Assembly: GCA_018268785.1 (NCBI GenBank)
Contig: JAFDVY010000017.1
Span: forward strand, 1 to 45,037
Direction: 5' to 3'
Origin: Acidobacteriota bacterium
Lineage (GTDB): Bacteria > Acidobacteriota > Terriglobia > Acidiferrales > UBA7541
DNA length: 45,037 nucleotides
The position numbers and the translations under genes were made by a program. The number at the start of each line of letters is the position of its first letter. Positions within the stretch are counted from its first letter, which is position 1. Below are positions 1 to 8,296 of the stretch, piece by piece. A model generated the notes under the pieces. It did not search any database. It was not told the DNA's origin and saw nothing but the letters and a program-made list of their open reading frames with translations.

Positions 1-297
1 TACGACACGTGGTTTTCGGATGATGAAAAACTTCCTTCGCATGAGCGGTACAACTATTTGTACACGACGGAGGAACTGAAGCCGTGGGCGGCGCGGATTG
101 AAAAGATTGAAGAGAGCGCCAGCGACGTTTTTGTGATTACGAACAATCATTACCAGGGCAAAGGAGTGGTGAACGCGCTGCAACTGATCAGCATTTTGAA
201 GCCCGCGAAGGTGAAAGTGCCGGAGCCGATTTTGCAGAAGTATCCGGAGACGGAAGCGATTGCGATTGAGGGATCGCGGGAGCTGAAATTGTTTTGA
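1..297 (+). CDS. DUF72 (YecE-like) family protein, 3' end only
   Basis: The frame is open from base 1 to a TGA at 295-297, so this is the C-terminal ~98 residues of a gene that begins outside the window. The segment with YNYLYTTEELKPWAARI followed by VFVITNNHYQGKGVVNALQL is typical of the C-terminal part of DUF72 proteins (YecE family, TIM-barrel fold); the N-H-x-G-K-G-V-x-N-A stretch is the best marker. The biochemical role of the family is not established. The gene is followed by about 280 bases holding two palindromic repeats. Family assignment is fairly sure; function is unknown. Confidence 0.8.
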   Translation, partial: YDTWFSDDEKLPSHERYNYLYTTEELKPWAARIEKIEESASDVFVITNNHYQGKGVVNALQLISILKPAKVKVPEPILQKYPETEAIAIEGSRELKLF

Positions 298-347
298 AAC
301 CTTCATGGCTTTCTTGCGAGGTATCAGCGCCGAGGTTGTGGGTCGAT

Positions 348-378
348 CGAAGATGCCGCCCTAAAGGGGCGGCTCTGC
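348..378. repeat. Palindromic repeat, GCCGCCC family, copy 1
   Basis: Arms GCCGCCC and GGGCGGC enclose a 4-5 base loop, preceded by CGAAGAT and followed by TCTGC. A close copy lies at 2331-2360. The left flank (GGTTGTGGGTCGATCGAAGA) is nearly repeated before the different palindrome at 426-451, so the two families share their leading sequence. There is no T-tract, so it is not a standard terminator. Confidence 0.75.
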
Positions 379-425
379 GTAAAACCAAATGACGCATCTT
401 AGGCCCGGGTTGTGGGTTGATCGAA

Positions 426-451
426 GAGGGCACGATATATCGTGCCCCTAC
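426..451 (+). repeat. 26-nt palindromic repeat (GATATATC core), copy A
   Basis: The element reads GAGGG, then the self-complementary core CACGATATATCGTG, then CCCCTAC. It lies between the DUF72 gene and the amidohydrolase. Four other copies are at 3258, 11228, 37348 and 40557; this one has the same orientation as those at 3258 and 11228. Confidence 0.9.
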
Positions 452-575
452 ACAAGATCGATTCATTGGGATTTTATTGGTGTAAGTAGGAATAAGAGGA
501 CAGAGCAGTTAGAATCGGCGCGGGATTGCTTGGGCGACAACTGTGGTGCGAATGCGAGAGTGGACAGGAGAGCGA

Positions 576-2252
576 ATGGCGAAGCGGCGGGAATTTCTAG
601 GGGCGATAGGAATGGCAGCGGCTGGGGCGTGCTTCTCTGGCGAACTGGCATGGGCATTGGAGCAAGAGAAGACCGAGCTGATTTTGCATGGAGGAAATAT
701 CTGGACGGTGAATGCGCGCGAGCCGCGTGCCGAAGCGATAGCCATTGCTCGCGGACGAATTTTGGCGATTGGCAGTGATGCGGATGTGCTGGCACTGGCT
801 ACAGCGACAACGAAGAAGATTGATCTTGGCAAGAAAACAGTATTGCCCGGATTCATTGACGCACATTCGCATCCGGCGATGGCGGGGCTGATGCATTTGC
901 GGATGGTGGATTGCGATTTGCGGTCGATTGCGGCGATTCAGGCGGCGATGCGAGAGCGAGCGACCACGACACCGGCAGGCGAATGGGTAATGGGATTCAA
1001 GTACGACGATACGAAAACTTCGGACGGGAGACCGTTGACGATCCAGGATTTGGATGCGGCTGTGCCGGATCATCCGGTGTACATCCAGCATCGCGGCGGG
1101 CACACGGTTTATTGCAATTCGATGGCGTTTCGGAAGGCGGGGATTGATGAGAAAACGCCCGATCCTCCGGGTGGACAGATCAGCCACGACCCTTCCACTG
1201 GAAAATTGAGCGGGCGGATTGCCGAGAGTGCGCAGGATCTGATTGACAAAGCGATGGCGCTGAAATTTACGCGAGACGATCACCGCGAGGGCGTGAAGCT
1301 GATTTCGAAGATGCTGGCGAAGACGGGAATCACTTCCGCGACAGAAGCGCAAGGGACGCCGACGGATTTACAGGCGTATCAGGATGCGCGAGATGCAGGG
1401 GAATTGTTGTTTCGCGCGTACTGCTTCATCAACTATCGTTTCATCGATTCGATGATTGCGGCGGGAGTGCGAACGGGATTGGGCGATGAATGGGTCCGAG
1501 TGGGCGCGATGAAGATGGTGAGCGACGGATCGATTTCGGAGCGCACAGCGCATCTCTCGAAGCCGTATGAAGGGCGACCGAATGACTTTGGAATTCAGGT
1601 GATGAAAGAAGAGGAGTTGTACGAGTACGGACGAAAAGCGCATCTCGCGGGATGGCAGATTGGGACGCACTCGAATGGAGATGTTGGGATCGATACGACG
1701 CTGCGGGTTTATGAGCGGTTACAGAAGGAGATCCCCCGAAAGGATGCGCGGTACCGGCTGGAGCACTGCACCGTGGTGGATGACAATTTGGTTCGGCGCA
1801 TCGCTGCGCTGGGAGCGATTCCGACGCCGTTTTCGACCTATGTTTATTATCATGGCGAGAAGATGAAGTATTACGGCGCGGAGAGACTGAACAATATGTT
1901 TGCGCTGCGGTCGTTTCTGGATGCGGGGATTCGCGCGACGCAGGCTTCGGATTATCCGCCGGGAGAGTTTGCTCCGATGATGGCGCTGCAATCGGAAGTA
2001 ACGCGGACGGACAGGAAAGGTAATGTGTGGGGGCCGAAGCAAAAGATTTCGGTGGAAGAAGCAATCCGCGTGGGGACGATGAATGGGGCTTATGCGTCGT
2101 TCGAAGAGAATTTGAAGGGCTCGCTCGAGGCGGGGAAAGTGGCGGACTTGGTGGTGTTGGGGCGCGATCCGTTCAAGGAAGACCCTTCGACGCTGGTGAC
2201 GATTCCGGTGGAGCGGACGATGGCAGGAGGCAAGTGGACGTACGAGAGCTGA
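576..2252 (+). CDS. TAT-exported amidohydrolase (YtcJ-like)
   Basis: 558-residue metal-dependent amidohydrolase. The ATG at 576 is chosen because GGAG lies just upstream and because the protein then starts with a twin-arginine signal (KRREFLG followed by a hydrophobic Ala/Gly segment), implying export of the folded enzyme. The metal-site strand GFIDAHSHP lies at about residues 88-96 and GGHTVYCNS near 175; late in the protein come an ASDYPPG segment and the C-terminal ADLVVLGRDPF typical of this branch. YtcJ-like enzymes hydrolyse amide or related bonds in largely unidentified substrates. Substrate unknown. An in-frame GTG at 543 would add 11 residues before the TAT motif and is less likely. 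It stands alone, flanked by palindromic repeats. Confidence 0.85.
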   Translation: MAKRREFLGAIGMAAAGACFSGELAWALEQEKTELILHGGNIWTVNAREPRAEAIAIARGRILAIGSDADVLALATATTKKIDLGKKTVLPGFIDAHSHPAMAGLMHLRMVDCDLRSIAAIQAAMRERATTTPAGEWVMGFKYDDTKTSDGRPLTIQDLDAAVPDHPVYIQHRGGHTVYCNSMAFRKAGIDEKTPDPPGGQISHDPSTGKLSGRIAESAQDLIDKAMALKFTRDDHREGVKLISKMLAKTGITSATEAQGTPTDLQAYQDARDAGELLFRAYCFINYRFIDSMIAAGVRTGLGDEWVRVGAMKMVSDGSISERTAHLSKPYEGRPNDFGIQVMKEEELYEYGRKAHLAGWQIGTHSNGDVGIDTTLRVYERLQKEIPRKDARYRLEHCTVVDDNLVRRIAALGAIPTPFSTYVYYHGEKMKYYGAERLNNMFALRSFLDAGIRATQASDYPPGEFAPMMALQSEVTRTDRKGNVWGPKQKISVEEAIRVGTMNGAYASFEENLKGSLEAGKVADLVVLGRDPFKEDPSTLVTIPVERTMAGGKWTYES

Positions 2253-2330
2253 ATGGCGCAGTTGATTTAAAGCAAGGCACTTGCTTATAAGCGAAGGTTG
2301 GCACCGACTGCGATATCAAGGTTTGGGCAT

Positions 2331-2360
2331 CGAAGATGCCGCCCTACAGGGCGGCTCTGC
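2331..2360. repeat. Palindromic repeat, GCCGCCC family, copy 2
   Basis: Arms GCCGCCC and GGGCGGC around a short loop, again preceded by CGAAGAT and followed by TCTGC as at 348-378. It lies in the gap between the amidohydrolase and methyltransferase genes. Confidence 0.75.
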
Positions 2361-2414
2361 AAGGCATAGTTGAAACGAGAGAGTTTTTGAAGGTGTTAGG
2401 GGCCTACGAGAGAT

Positions 2415-3257
2415 ATGGAAAAGAAAAAAGACACGATCGCGCAATGGACTGAGTCGGCGCCTTATTGGGAGAAGCACCGGGCGGTAGTCCGAGAAATGTT
2501 TGCGCCGGTGTCGGAGGCATTGATTGCGGATGCGCACATCGCAAAGGGACAGACAGTGCTGGATGTGGCGATGGGCCCGGGAGAGCCCGCGCTGACGCTC
2601 GCGGATGCGGTGGGGCGAGATGGAAAAGTGGTTGGAACGGACGCTATTGCGGAGATGGTGGAAGCAGCGCGTCGAGAAGCTGCGCGGCGCGGGCTGCAGA
2701 ATGCGCGTTTCGAAACCGCGGTTGGGGAGAAGCTGCCCTTTGCGGACAATTCGTTCGACGCGGCGGTGTGCCGGTTCGGCGTGATGTTCTTTCCGTCGCC
2801 GGTTGGCGGGGTGCGAGAGATCCTGCGAGTGCTGAAACCAGGCGGGCGAATTGCGCTGGCGGTGTGGCATTTCGTGGAGCGAAACGCATTTTTTACGGCA
2901 GTGACCAATGTTGTGGACCGGTACGTTCCGCCAACACCTCCTGAGCCGGATGCGCCCGACGCGTTTCGATTTGCGAAGCCTGGCGCGCTGCTAGAGGTAT
3001 TTGCGAGCGCGGGCGTTAAAGCGGCATCCGAGCGGTTGCTGAAATTCTCGATACGGGCGAAGGCTACGCCGGAGGAGTTCTGGACGCTGCGATCGGAGCT
3101 GTCGGAGAGCATGCGGGCGAAACTGGCGCGACTTTCGGAGGCGAAGCTGGCTGAGTTGAAGCGAGAGGTAATTCAGGGAATTAAGGCGTATTCGTCGGGG
3201 GAAGGAGTCAGTTTCCCATCGGAGGTGTTGATTGTGAGCGGGGAGAAGGCGGGATAG
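2415..3257 (+). CDS. Class I SAM-dependent methyltransferase (UbiE/MenG-like)
   Basis: 280-residue Rossmann-fold methyltransferase. Motif I is VLDVAMGPGEPAL (about residues 48-60), motif II lies around VVGTDAIAEMVEAA, and the later motifs are FDAAVCRFGVMFF and ILRVLKPGGRIAL, the pattern of UbiE-type C- or O-methyltransferases. Motif I has GPGEP, slightly off the usual GxGxG. The start ATG at 2415 follows a gap holding a palindromic repeat. The TAG stop at 3255-3257 directly abuts another palindromic repeat. It has no close operon partner, and the acceptor molecule cannot be told from the sequence. Confidence 0.85.
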   Translation: MEKKKDTIAQWTESAPYWEKHRAVVREMFAPVSEALIADAHIAKGQTVLDVAMGPGEPALTLADAVGRDGKVVGTDAIAEMVEAARREAARRGLQNARFETAVGEKLPFADNSFDAAVCRFGVMFFPSPVGGVREILRVLKPGGRIALAVWHFVERNAFFTAVTNVVDRYVPPTPPEPDAPDAFRFAKPGALLEVFASAGVKAASERLLKFSIRAKATPEEFWTLRSELSESMRAKLARLSEAKLAELKREVIQGIKAYSSGEGVSFPSEVLIVSGEKAG

Positions 3258-3283
3258 GAGGGCAAGATAAATCGTGCCCCTAC
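3258..3283 (+). repeat. 26-nt palindromic repeat (GATATATC core), copy B
   Basis: Diverged copy: the left arm has CAAGATA in place of CACGATA and the right half has AATCGTGCCCCTAC, so the palindrome is imperfect. It starts on the base after the methyltransferase stop codon. Confidence 0.85.
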
Positions 3284-3371
3284 GGCGAGGAGTTTTCGGA
3301 TTTTATGTGCAGGCCGCCGCAGATATTCACAAGCGTGCACAGATTTGCACAGATGAAAAGTGAGAATGCAG
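3284..3371. other. Intergenic stretch with degenerate CACAGAT direct repeats
   Basis: The stretch holds short repeated words (GCAGATATTCACA, GCACAGATTTGCACAGATG at about 3318-3355). No start codon with a plausible coding frame was seen. It precedes the promoter of the candidate RNA gene. Confidence 0.4.
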
Positions 3372-3400
3372 TTGACGGGAGATGAGAAGAAATTTATTGT
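3372..3400 (+). promoter_or_regulatory. Sigma-70-type promoter for candidate ncRNA
   Basis: TTGACG at 3372-3377, a 17-base spacer, then TATTGT at 3395-3400, close to the TTGACA-N17-TATAAT consensus. Transcription would start near 3407. No ribosome site with a convincing reading frame follows, but a strong terminator lies about 310 bases downstream. Confidence 0.6.
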
Positions 3401-3406
3401 GCGGGC

Positions 3407-3725
3407 AGATCGAGACGGAACGCGCAAGCGAAACCGGGCGGTCAACGGAAACGCGGAAAGAAGCGGCAGAATGCGCCTTCTTCCGAGATGCGCAGCAGAG
3501 CCTAAAAATTTTGCAGCGCAATAGGAAGAGGGTGAGGAAACCGAATCGGGAAGCGTGTGCCGTGAAAACTAGAGTCGCAGAGCAGGACGCTCAGCAGCTG
3601 GATTGAAAGGTAGTGCGAGGGCTTCGGCCGGAACACGAACGAGTAAATTAGGCAGCGAAGCAGGACAGCTGTACGACACAGTTTCTAAGGGCGCGAGGCC
3701 GAAAGGCAACGCGCCCTCTTTTTTT
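3407..3725 (+). ncRNA. Candidate structured small RNA gene, about 320 nt, unknown family
   Basis: The stretch from the predicted start to the terminator T-run has no believable protein-coding frame but holds several helices: GGAAAGAAG pairing with CTTCTTCC (about 3455-3484), GAGC-AGGAC-GCTC (about 3580-3592), and a C(UUCG)G tetraloop hairpin GGC-TTCG-GCC (about 3620-3629). The terminator stem contains an inner GCC-GAAA-GGC hairpin with a GNRA loop. Purine-rich single-stranded stretches separate the helices. I compared it by eye with RNase P RNA, tmRNA, SRP RNA and cobalamin riboswitch signatures and found none. End positions are estimates from promoter and terminator. Confidence 0.5.
3689..3725 (+). 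terminator. Intrinsic terminator of candidate ncRNA
   Basis: Seven-base-pair stem GGGCGCG (3689-3695) with CGCGCCC (3710-3716), an inner GCC-GAAA-GGC hairpin in the loop, then TCTTTTTTT. This is the clearest rho-independent terminator in the window. Confidence 0.85.
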
Positions 3726-3792
3726 GTGTTTTGGTCTCGGGGACAGTCTTCAGTTCTTTGTCAGGGACTCATCATCCTGCCCAATTCACATT

Positions 3793-3905
3793 CGGCGGTA
3801 AGCCGCCGATCTGAAGATCGGCCACTACAAGTTGCACTAAAGCAGGAAAAAGGGCTTACCCTGAAGGGTAGGTTACATGGCAGATGCCGGCTTCAGAAAG
3901 CCGGC
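3793..3905. repeat. Cluster of three palindromic repeats
   Basis: Consecutive palindromes: CGGCGG-TAAG-CCGCCG overlapping GCCGATC-TGAA-GATCGGC (3793-3822); TACCCT-GA-AGGGTA (3857-3870); GCCGGCTT-CAG-AAAGCCGGC (3886-3905). The first is followed by CACTACAA and the last by TCTACATGAG, a CTAC tail shared by other palindromes in the window. The cluster sits between the ncRNA terminator and the 3' end of the deacetylase gene, which faces it. Confidence 0.7.
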
Positions 3906-3958
3906 TCTACATGAGTCCTACATGAGAAACGCGGACGCGAGGTCGCTCGACAAGAAGT

Positions 3959-4951
3959 TCAGGGAACAGCGGGAGCGGGCGCGCTTGGGGGAGGCAGCAA
4001 AGTCTGCCGCAGCTTCTGCATTTCCAGCGGAAAGGGCGGCTCACCCTGGGGAATACGTCCGCGGGTAACGGCCCATTGCTCCAGCCAGCCCGGACCTTCT
4101 TCTCCAAAGAAATCATTCGGAGTGCTATAGGCGAAGTCGGTGAGTGCCGAGTCGAGGCGGACGAAGTGATAGCCGCGTTTACGGAGAAGGTCGAGAACTT
4201 CGCCGATGTGTTCGGCTTCGAGATTGCTGCCGTGAAGCAAAAGGATTTGCGGGGGCTCGTAGCCGAAGAGTTCGCGAGAAAGCTTCTCGTCGTATGCAAA
4301 CATATCCGCGCAATGAGCGAGGAAAGAGGCTGTGATTTTTTGTTGCAAGGCGGCGTCGCCGCGCTTTCTCGCTTCGTCATAAAGCGGGGCAAATGCCCAA
4401 TCCCAGGGATCAAGGGTGACGGGGGCAATGTGATAGCCGCGCGAAGTCAGAAACGCTTCGGCGTCGCGACGCGTTTGGAGGTCGCGGCCGACATCGAGGT
4501 AAGGATGGCGAAAAAAACGCAGTTTCATTTTGTGCTGGGCCAATAGAAGCCTAGTGACGGTTTCTCCGCGCACCACATCTTCTTCCCAGTCCTTCAGAGA
4601 GACTCGATTGAGTCCCGTGTGCCCAAAGGTGTGATTGCCCAGCTCCAAACCTGCATCGAGCCATTGGCTGAGAGCCGCGATGCGGGCGTCGACTTCACCG
4701 GGCCGCAAGTAGAGCTTGCCCTCGTTTACAAAACCGACGGCCGGAACCTGTTGTGCTTTTAGAGTAGCGACGAGCCGAGTGGTCATGTCCGTAATTTCCT
4801 GGCCTGACATGAATTGAGCGGCGCCAACGGGAAGGTCATCAACGGTAACGACTACCTGGCGATCAGGCGGAGCGGCGACCTGCGGAAGGGATACGGCTGG
4901 AATCGCGCAAAACAAGAGGGAGAAAGCGAGAATTTTTGGAGAACGATGCAT
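3959..4951 (-). CDS. Secreted polysaccharide deacetylase (NodB homology domain)
   Basis: 330 residues. The start at 4951 is set by GGAGG nine bases upstream and by the signal peptide it gives (MHRSPKILAFSLLFCAIPAVS). The catalytic Asp pair is in VVVTVDDLP and the zinc-binding His-x3-His is GNHTFGHTGLN, both classic NodB features; RFFRHPYLDVG is the next conserved block and ILLLHGSNLEAEH the C-terminal histidine region. The family removes N- or O-acetyl groups from polysaccharides or peptidoglycan; the substrate here is unknown. The C-terminus is proline-rich (LLPPPSAPAPAVP). The reading frame stays open upstream into the next gene but carries no signal peptide there, so the longer start is rejected. 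Confidence 0.88.
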   Translation of the reverse strand: MHRSPKILAFSLLFCAIPAVSLPQVAAPPDRQVVVTVDDLPVGAAQFMSGQEITDMTTRLVATLKAQQVPAVGFVNEGKLYLRPGEVDARIAALSQWLDAGLELGNHTFGHTGLNRVSLKDWEEDVVRGETVTRLLLAQHKMKLRFFRHPYLDVGRDLQTRRDAEAFLTSRGYHIAPVTLDPWDWAFAPLYDEARKRGDAALQQKITASFLAHCADMFAYDEKLSRELFGYEPPQILLLHGSNLEAEHIGEVLDLLRKRGYHFVRLDSALTDFAYSTPNDFFGEEGPGWLEQWAVTRGRIPQGEPPFPLEMQKLRQTLLPPPSAPAPAVP

Positions 4952-5066
4952 GGAAAGATACCTCCAGAAAAAGTCCGGAGGAAGTTTTGACGGTTTTTTG
5001 CTGCCACGCAAGATGAAAAAACAGTTTCCGAGGGGAAATCTGCGGAAAATTTTATGGAGTGAAAAA

Positions 5067-5996
5067 TCAGAAGATAGAAGGATGGTGCGGACAAGCGGCG
5101 ATGAGGCGCTCGATTTCCGCGATGGGCGCGATGTGGCCGCGCGCGCCGACCGAGGTACAGTTGAGGGCGGCGGCGGCGCAGGCGAATTCGAGCTGGCGTT
5201 GCGTGGGCCAGTCTTGGAGGAGAGCGAAAATGAAGGCAGCGTGGAAGATGTCGCCGGCTCCCGTGGTGTCGGCAACCTGCACGTTAAAAGCGGGAGCGTA
5301 AAAAAAACTTGAGCCGTCGAAAGCGAGGACGCCGTCGTGGCCGAGTGTAGCGGCGGTGAGTTTGTTGGCGAATTTTTTTTGGATGAGCTGGAGTGCCTTC
5401 GGCAGATCGGATTCGGCGGAGAGTAGACCCGGGATGTTGTTACTGGTGATAAGGTAGTCGATTTCCGGCAGGAGCGTGTCTATGGCCGGGTAAAGCTTGT
5501 CGAGGTCGGCAACGACGGGGATTTTCGCTGCGCGGGCCCATTTGGCGGCCTGGAATGCTGCGGCGGTATCATGGCCGTCCACGAGGAGAGCGCGGGCGGA
5601 AGTGATCCAATCGCGCTGGAGTTCGGCTGGTTGGAGGGCGAGGCGGTCATCGTGACGGCGAAGGACAGTGCGTTCGCCGGTGGAGTCAATGAGGATGAAG
5701 GATTGGTAGCTGGGGCAGCCGGGGGCAGTGAAAAGATGAGTTTCCACACCGGCACGTTCGAAGGCAGTGCGATGAATTTGTGCGGCGTAATCGTCGCCAA
5801 ATTTTCCGACGTAGCGAGCGGGGAGGCCCCAGGTCTGGCAGGCGACCATGGCGCTGGCGACTTCCCCTCCGGGCAGAATGGACGCGGATTCAAATTCGAC
5901 TTTGGAGCCGCGTGCGGGAAATTCGCGGAGCGGGATGAGCGTGTCGGTCGCGTTGAGGCCAACGCCTACGACATCGACTTGAGGAACGGTGGTCAT
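5067..5996 (-). CDS. PfkB-family carbohydrate kinase
   Basis: 309-residue ribokinase-like sugar kinase. The N-terminal part has VDVVGVGLNATD and the substrate-side PGGEVASAMVACQTWG (the usual GG motif). The catalytic signature DTTGAGDIFHAAFIFALL near residue 245 carries the GAGD anion hole and base Asp. It phosphorylates a sugar or nucleoside using ATP; the exact substrate is not readable. The ATG overlaps the stop of the sugar transporter upstream by four bases (ATGA), so both are translated from one mRNA, which suggests import followed by phosphorylation of the same sugar. Confidence 0.88.
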   Translation of the reverse strand: MTTVPQVDVVGVGLNATDTLIPLREFPARGSKVEFESASILPGGEVASAMVACQTWGLPARYVGKFGDDYAAQIHRTAFERAGVETHLFTAPGCPSYQSFILIDSTGERTVLRRHDDRLALQPAELQRDWITSARALLVDGHDTAAAFQAAKWARAAKIPVVADLDKLYPAIDTLLPEIDYLITSNNIPGLLSAESDLPKALQLIQKKFANKLTAATLGHDGVLAFDGSSFFYAPAFNVQVADTTGAGDIFHAAFIFALLQDWPTQRQLEFACAAAALNCTSVGARGHIAPIAEIERLIAACPHHPSIF

Positions 5997-7291
5997 TGGA
6001 AACGGGTTGTTCGCCAGAGGCGCAGGCCGCAGACGGCAAGAAGGATTAGAGAGGCGATGGAAAGAAAAATCGCGGGCGTCCAGTGCGCGGGGATGTTGGG
6101 GACGCGAGCGATGGATGCGAAATAGACAAAAACGGCGGTGGCAACCGCGACGAAAATCCAATCGATGATGCCGCGGGAAGGAGCGGTTTCTCCGATGGAC
6201 TGACGGCCGTCCATGCGAGCTTCGACGAAATCGGGAGAAAGTCCGTATCGATCCGATTCGCGGAGGGCGGCGGCTTTCCATTGAGCGCTTTCTTTTGGTG
6301 AGGCGCTTGCAAGCGCAATGGCGGCAACGCCGAGAATCATGAGGAGCGAGCCACCGATGACTTGGGTATACGTTATCGTGCTGCGGCCATGCAGTTCACC
6401 GAAGACGAGCACTCCCCAAAGGAGTCCCCAAAGCTGATTGGTGTTGGAGAGCGGAATACCGCGGCTGATGCCGACGTATTTTGCAGCGTATTGCTGGAAG
6501 AGATCGCCAATGACCCAGATGAATCCCCCGAGCATGAGCCAGAAGATGACGCCGCGGGCGGCAGAGAGTTGCGCGAAAAGATATTGCGAGCCAAGTGTGC
6601 CGAACGAGAGCGTGGACATCATTCCGAGTTCGCCGATGGTGAAAAAGGTGACGAAGCTGAGCGGATTCATCCCGGAGAGATAGGCTTTGCGGTAAGGGAT
6701 GTACATTGTGCCCCAGAGAACACCTGCGCCGAGAGCGGCAAGGATGCCGTGAGCAGGATTCGCTCCGGGAGTGTGAGCGCCGGAAGAAGCGATGGCTAGG
6801 ATGGCTGCGCCGATGCACATGACGAGCGTACCGCCGAGCACGCCGAGCCAGCGGCTGAGACCCGCGCCACGGAGTTCATTGAAAAAAAGGAAGCCCCAGA
6901 GAATGCCGAGGAGCGAATTGGAATTCCAGAGCGGAAAGGCAATGCTTAGGCCGATGTCGCGAATGGCGTAGACGGTGAGCGTGTTGGCGACGGCCCAGAG
7001 GCAGCCAGCGAGAATTGCCCAGACAATGAGGTGTGGAGCGCGACGGGCATCGGCGCTGATGGAACTGGAGCCGAGAATCAGCGCGGGCAAGCTCCAGCGC
7101 GCCAGAAAAACTCCGATCACCATAACCAGAGAAATGACCATGGGCGAGAGGCCCAGCGTGACTAGTTTTGTGGGGGCTTCCGCGGCGCCGAGCCAGGCAC
7201 CGGCAGTGAGACCAGATAAGATTCCGAGGAGTTGGAGGGTGCGAGAGCGAGCGGAAAGAGTTGCGCCGGCGGTGATTGGCGAAGCGGACAT
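5993..7291 (-). CDS. DMT-superfamily sugar transporter (GRP/RhaT-like)
   Basis: 432 residues, about ten membrane helices in two similar halves plus two extra C-terminal helices after a hydrophilic linker (about residues 335-380). The paired signatures FPLWNSNSLLGILWGFLFF and PLSNTNQLWGLLWGVLVFGE mark the two DMT repeats and resemble glucose/rhamnose permeases of the GRP/RhaT group. A proton-coupled sugar uptake role is inferred from family and from the coupled PfkB kinase gene. The start at 7291 lies two bases after the stop of a 42-residue peptide gene; an in-frame GTG at 7306 would lie inside that peptide gene. Confidence 0.78.
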   Translation of the reverse strand: MSASPITAGATLSARSRTLQLLGILSGLTAGAWLGAAEAPTKLVTLGLSPMVISLVMVIGVFLARWSLPALILGSSSISADARRAPHLIVWAILAGCLWAVANTLTVYAIRDIGLSIAFPLWNSNSLLGILWGFLFFNELRGAGLSRWLGVLGGTLVMCIGAAILAIASSGAHTPGANPAHGILAALGAGVLWGTMYIPYRKAYLSGMNPLSFVTFFTIGELGMMSTLSFGTLGSQYLFAQLSAARGVIFWLMLGGFIWVIGDLFQQYAAKYVGISRGIPLSNTNQLWGLLWGVLVFGELHGRSTITYTQVIGGSLLMILGVAAIALASASPKESAQWKAAALRESDRYGLSPDFVEARMDGRQSIGETAPSRGIIDWIFVAVATAVFVYFASIARVPNIPAHWTPAIFLSIASLILLAVCGLRLWRTTRFQ

Positions 7292-7293
7292 TT

Positions 7294-7422
7294 TTAGCGG
7301 ATCCACTCCAGGAGCAGAAGGCCGGCAAGGAGAACGGCGACGGGGACCCAGAATTGGATATCGGTAAGGACGCTGGAGAAGAGGTTGCGTGATTGTTGGG
7401 ACGTGCCAGTGCCGTTCGTCAC
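7294..7422 (-). CDS. 42-residue single-span membrane peptide
   Basis: A GTG at 7422 preceded by AAAGGA six bases upstream opens a 42-codon frame ending in TAA at 7294, two bases before the transporter ATG. The peptide has a polar N-terminal half (MTNGTGTSQQSRNLFSS) and one hydrophobic helix (FWVPVAVLLAGLLLLEW). The good ribosome site, clean membrane segment and tight coupling argue for a real gene. It could be a small partner of the transporter or a translation leader. No family recognised. Confidence 0.65.
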   Translation of the reverse strand: MTNGTGTSQQSRNLFSSVLTDIQFWVPVAVLLAGLLLLEWIR

Positions 7423-7554
7423 GATTTTCCTTTCGAAGATACTGTTTTCAGTGCCAGGACAAGATAACAGACACGCACCGGAAAAACACGCTTGCGAGGT
7501 TTCCGTCAGCGCGAATTGCGCGACGAAGCGCAGCCAAGGGTGGCTACGCTACCG

Positions 7555-7581
7555 AGAGATGCCGCCTTGAAGGCGCTACAC
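7555..7581. repeat. Palindromic repeat (CGCCTT-G-AAGGCG)
   Basis: The palindrome is preceded by GAGATGC, like the GCCGCCC family, and followed by CTACAC. It lies in the 212-base gap between the zinc-ribbon gene and the small membrane peptide gene. Confidence 0.55.
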
Positions 7582-7634
7582 TAAAACCAAAAGCCGATTT
7601 CTCGTCGCTTCGCCCTCGAAACGACAATGCCCAG

Positions 7635-8120
7635 TTATTTCTTGAATAAATTATCGAAGGCCTGGCGGGCGTCGAGCGGGCGCGACGGAGCAGATTCCGC
7701 GACGGCAGCTTGTTGCGCGGGTTGCGAATAAGTGGTGGGCGCAGTGTCTTTTTCGATGGTCATGCGAAATTCGTAGAAGGTGCAGGAGTTTTTCGCGTCC
7801 TTGGGAGAGATGCGCTCAGGCACGGGCTGCGTACATTCGAACTGCGCGCCGGTATCGAAGAAGCGGCACTGTTTGCAGCAGTGAAGCTGAAAATTACATT
7901 TGGGGCATTGGCCGGCCGGATCGAAGCCGGGAGTTAACACAGCGCCGCAATTGGAACAGCGCGCGCGGGTGACGGTGCCAACCATGCGCGGAGTGCGCGG
8001 GCCGAGATGATCGTTCTGGCCACGCGGGCCGCCTTGCGGAGGTTTCTTGTCGTGCGGACGATCTTTCTTGTCTTGTCTTTCGCTATCGCGATAGCCGCGA
8101 TGGCCGTACTTGCGGTCCAC
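7635..8120 (-). CDS. Cys-rich zinc-ribbon protein, unknown function
   Basis: About 161 residues from a GTG at 8120 that follows GGAGGAG by three bases; the frame extends to a GTG at 8171 but with no ribosome site. The N-terminal ~45 residues are charged and low-complexity (RPHDKKPPQGGPRGQ). Then comes a zinc-ribbon-like core: CSNCG, CPKC, CCKQC, with further Cys in FECTQ and SCTFYEF, enough to bind two metal ions. The C-terminal tail ends in ARQAFDNLFKK. Probably a cytoplasmic zinc-binding protein; no defined function is known to me. It diverges from the monooxygenase gene at 8297. Confidence 0.65.
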   Translation of the reverse strand: MDRKYGHRGYRDSERQDKKDRPHDKKPPQGGPRGQNDHLGPRTPRMVGTVTRARCSNCGAVLTPGFDPAGQCPKCNFQLHCCKQCRFFDTGAQFECTQPVPERISPKDAKNSCTFYEFRMTIEKDTAPTTYSQPAQQAAVAESAPSRPLDARQAFDNLFKK

Positions 8121-8296
8121 GTACTCCTCCGTGTTGCGGTCCGGGCGGACGGCAACTGCCAATACATACACTTTTGGTTAAACTGAAAAGCACACCCTGG
8201 TTAGTATCCAACTGGATTGCTACACTCGGCGCGGCAAGCGACTTCCAAGGGGTTTGGAGGAATTGCCAACGGCCAAGAGCAGGAGATGAGACAACA

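Noticed and set aside
3382..3914. Open frames between the methyltransferase and deacetylase genes (for example 3382-3606 and 3603-3914)
   Set aside because: Arg/Glu/Gln-rich composition without domain features; they run over hairpins, the terminator and palindromic repeats. A non-coding RNA explains the stretch better.
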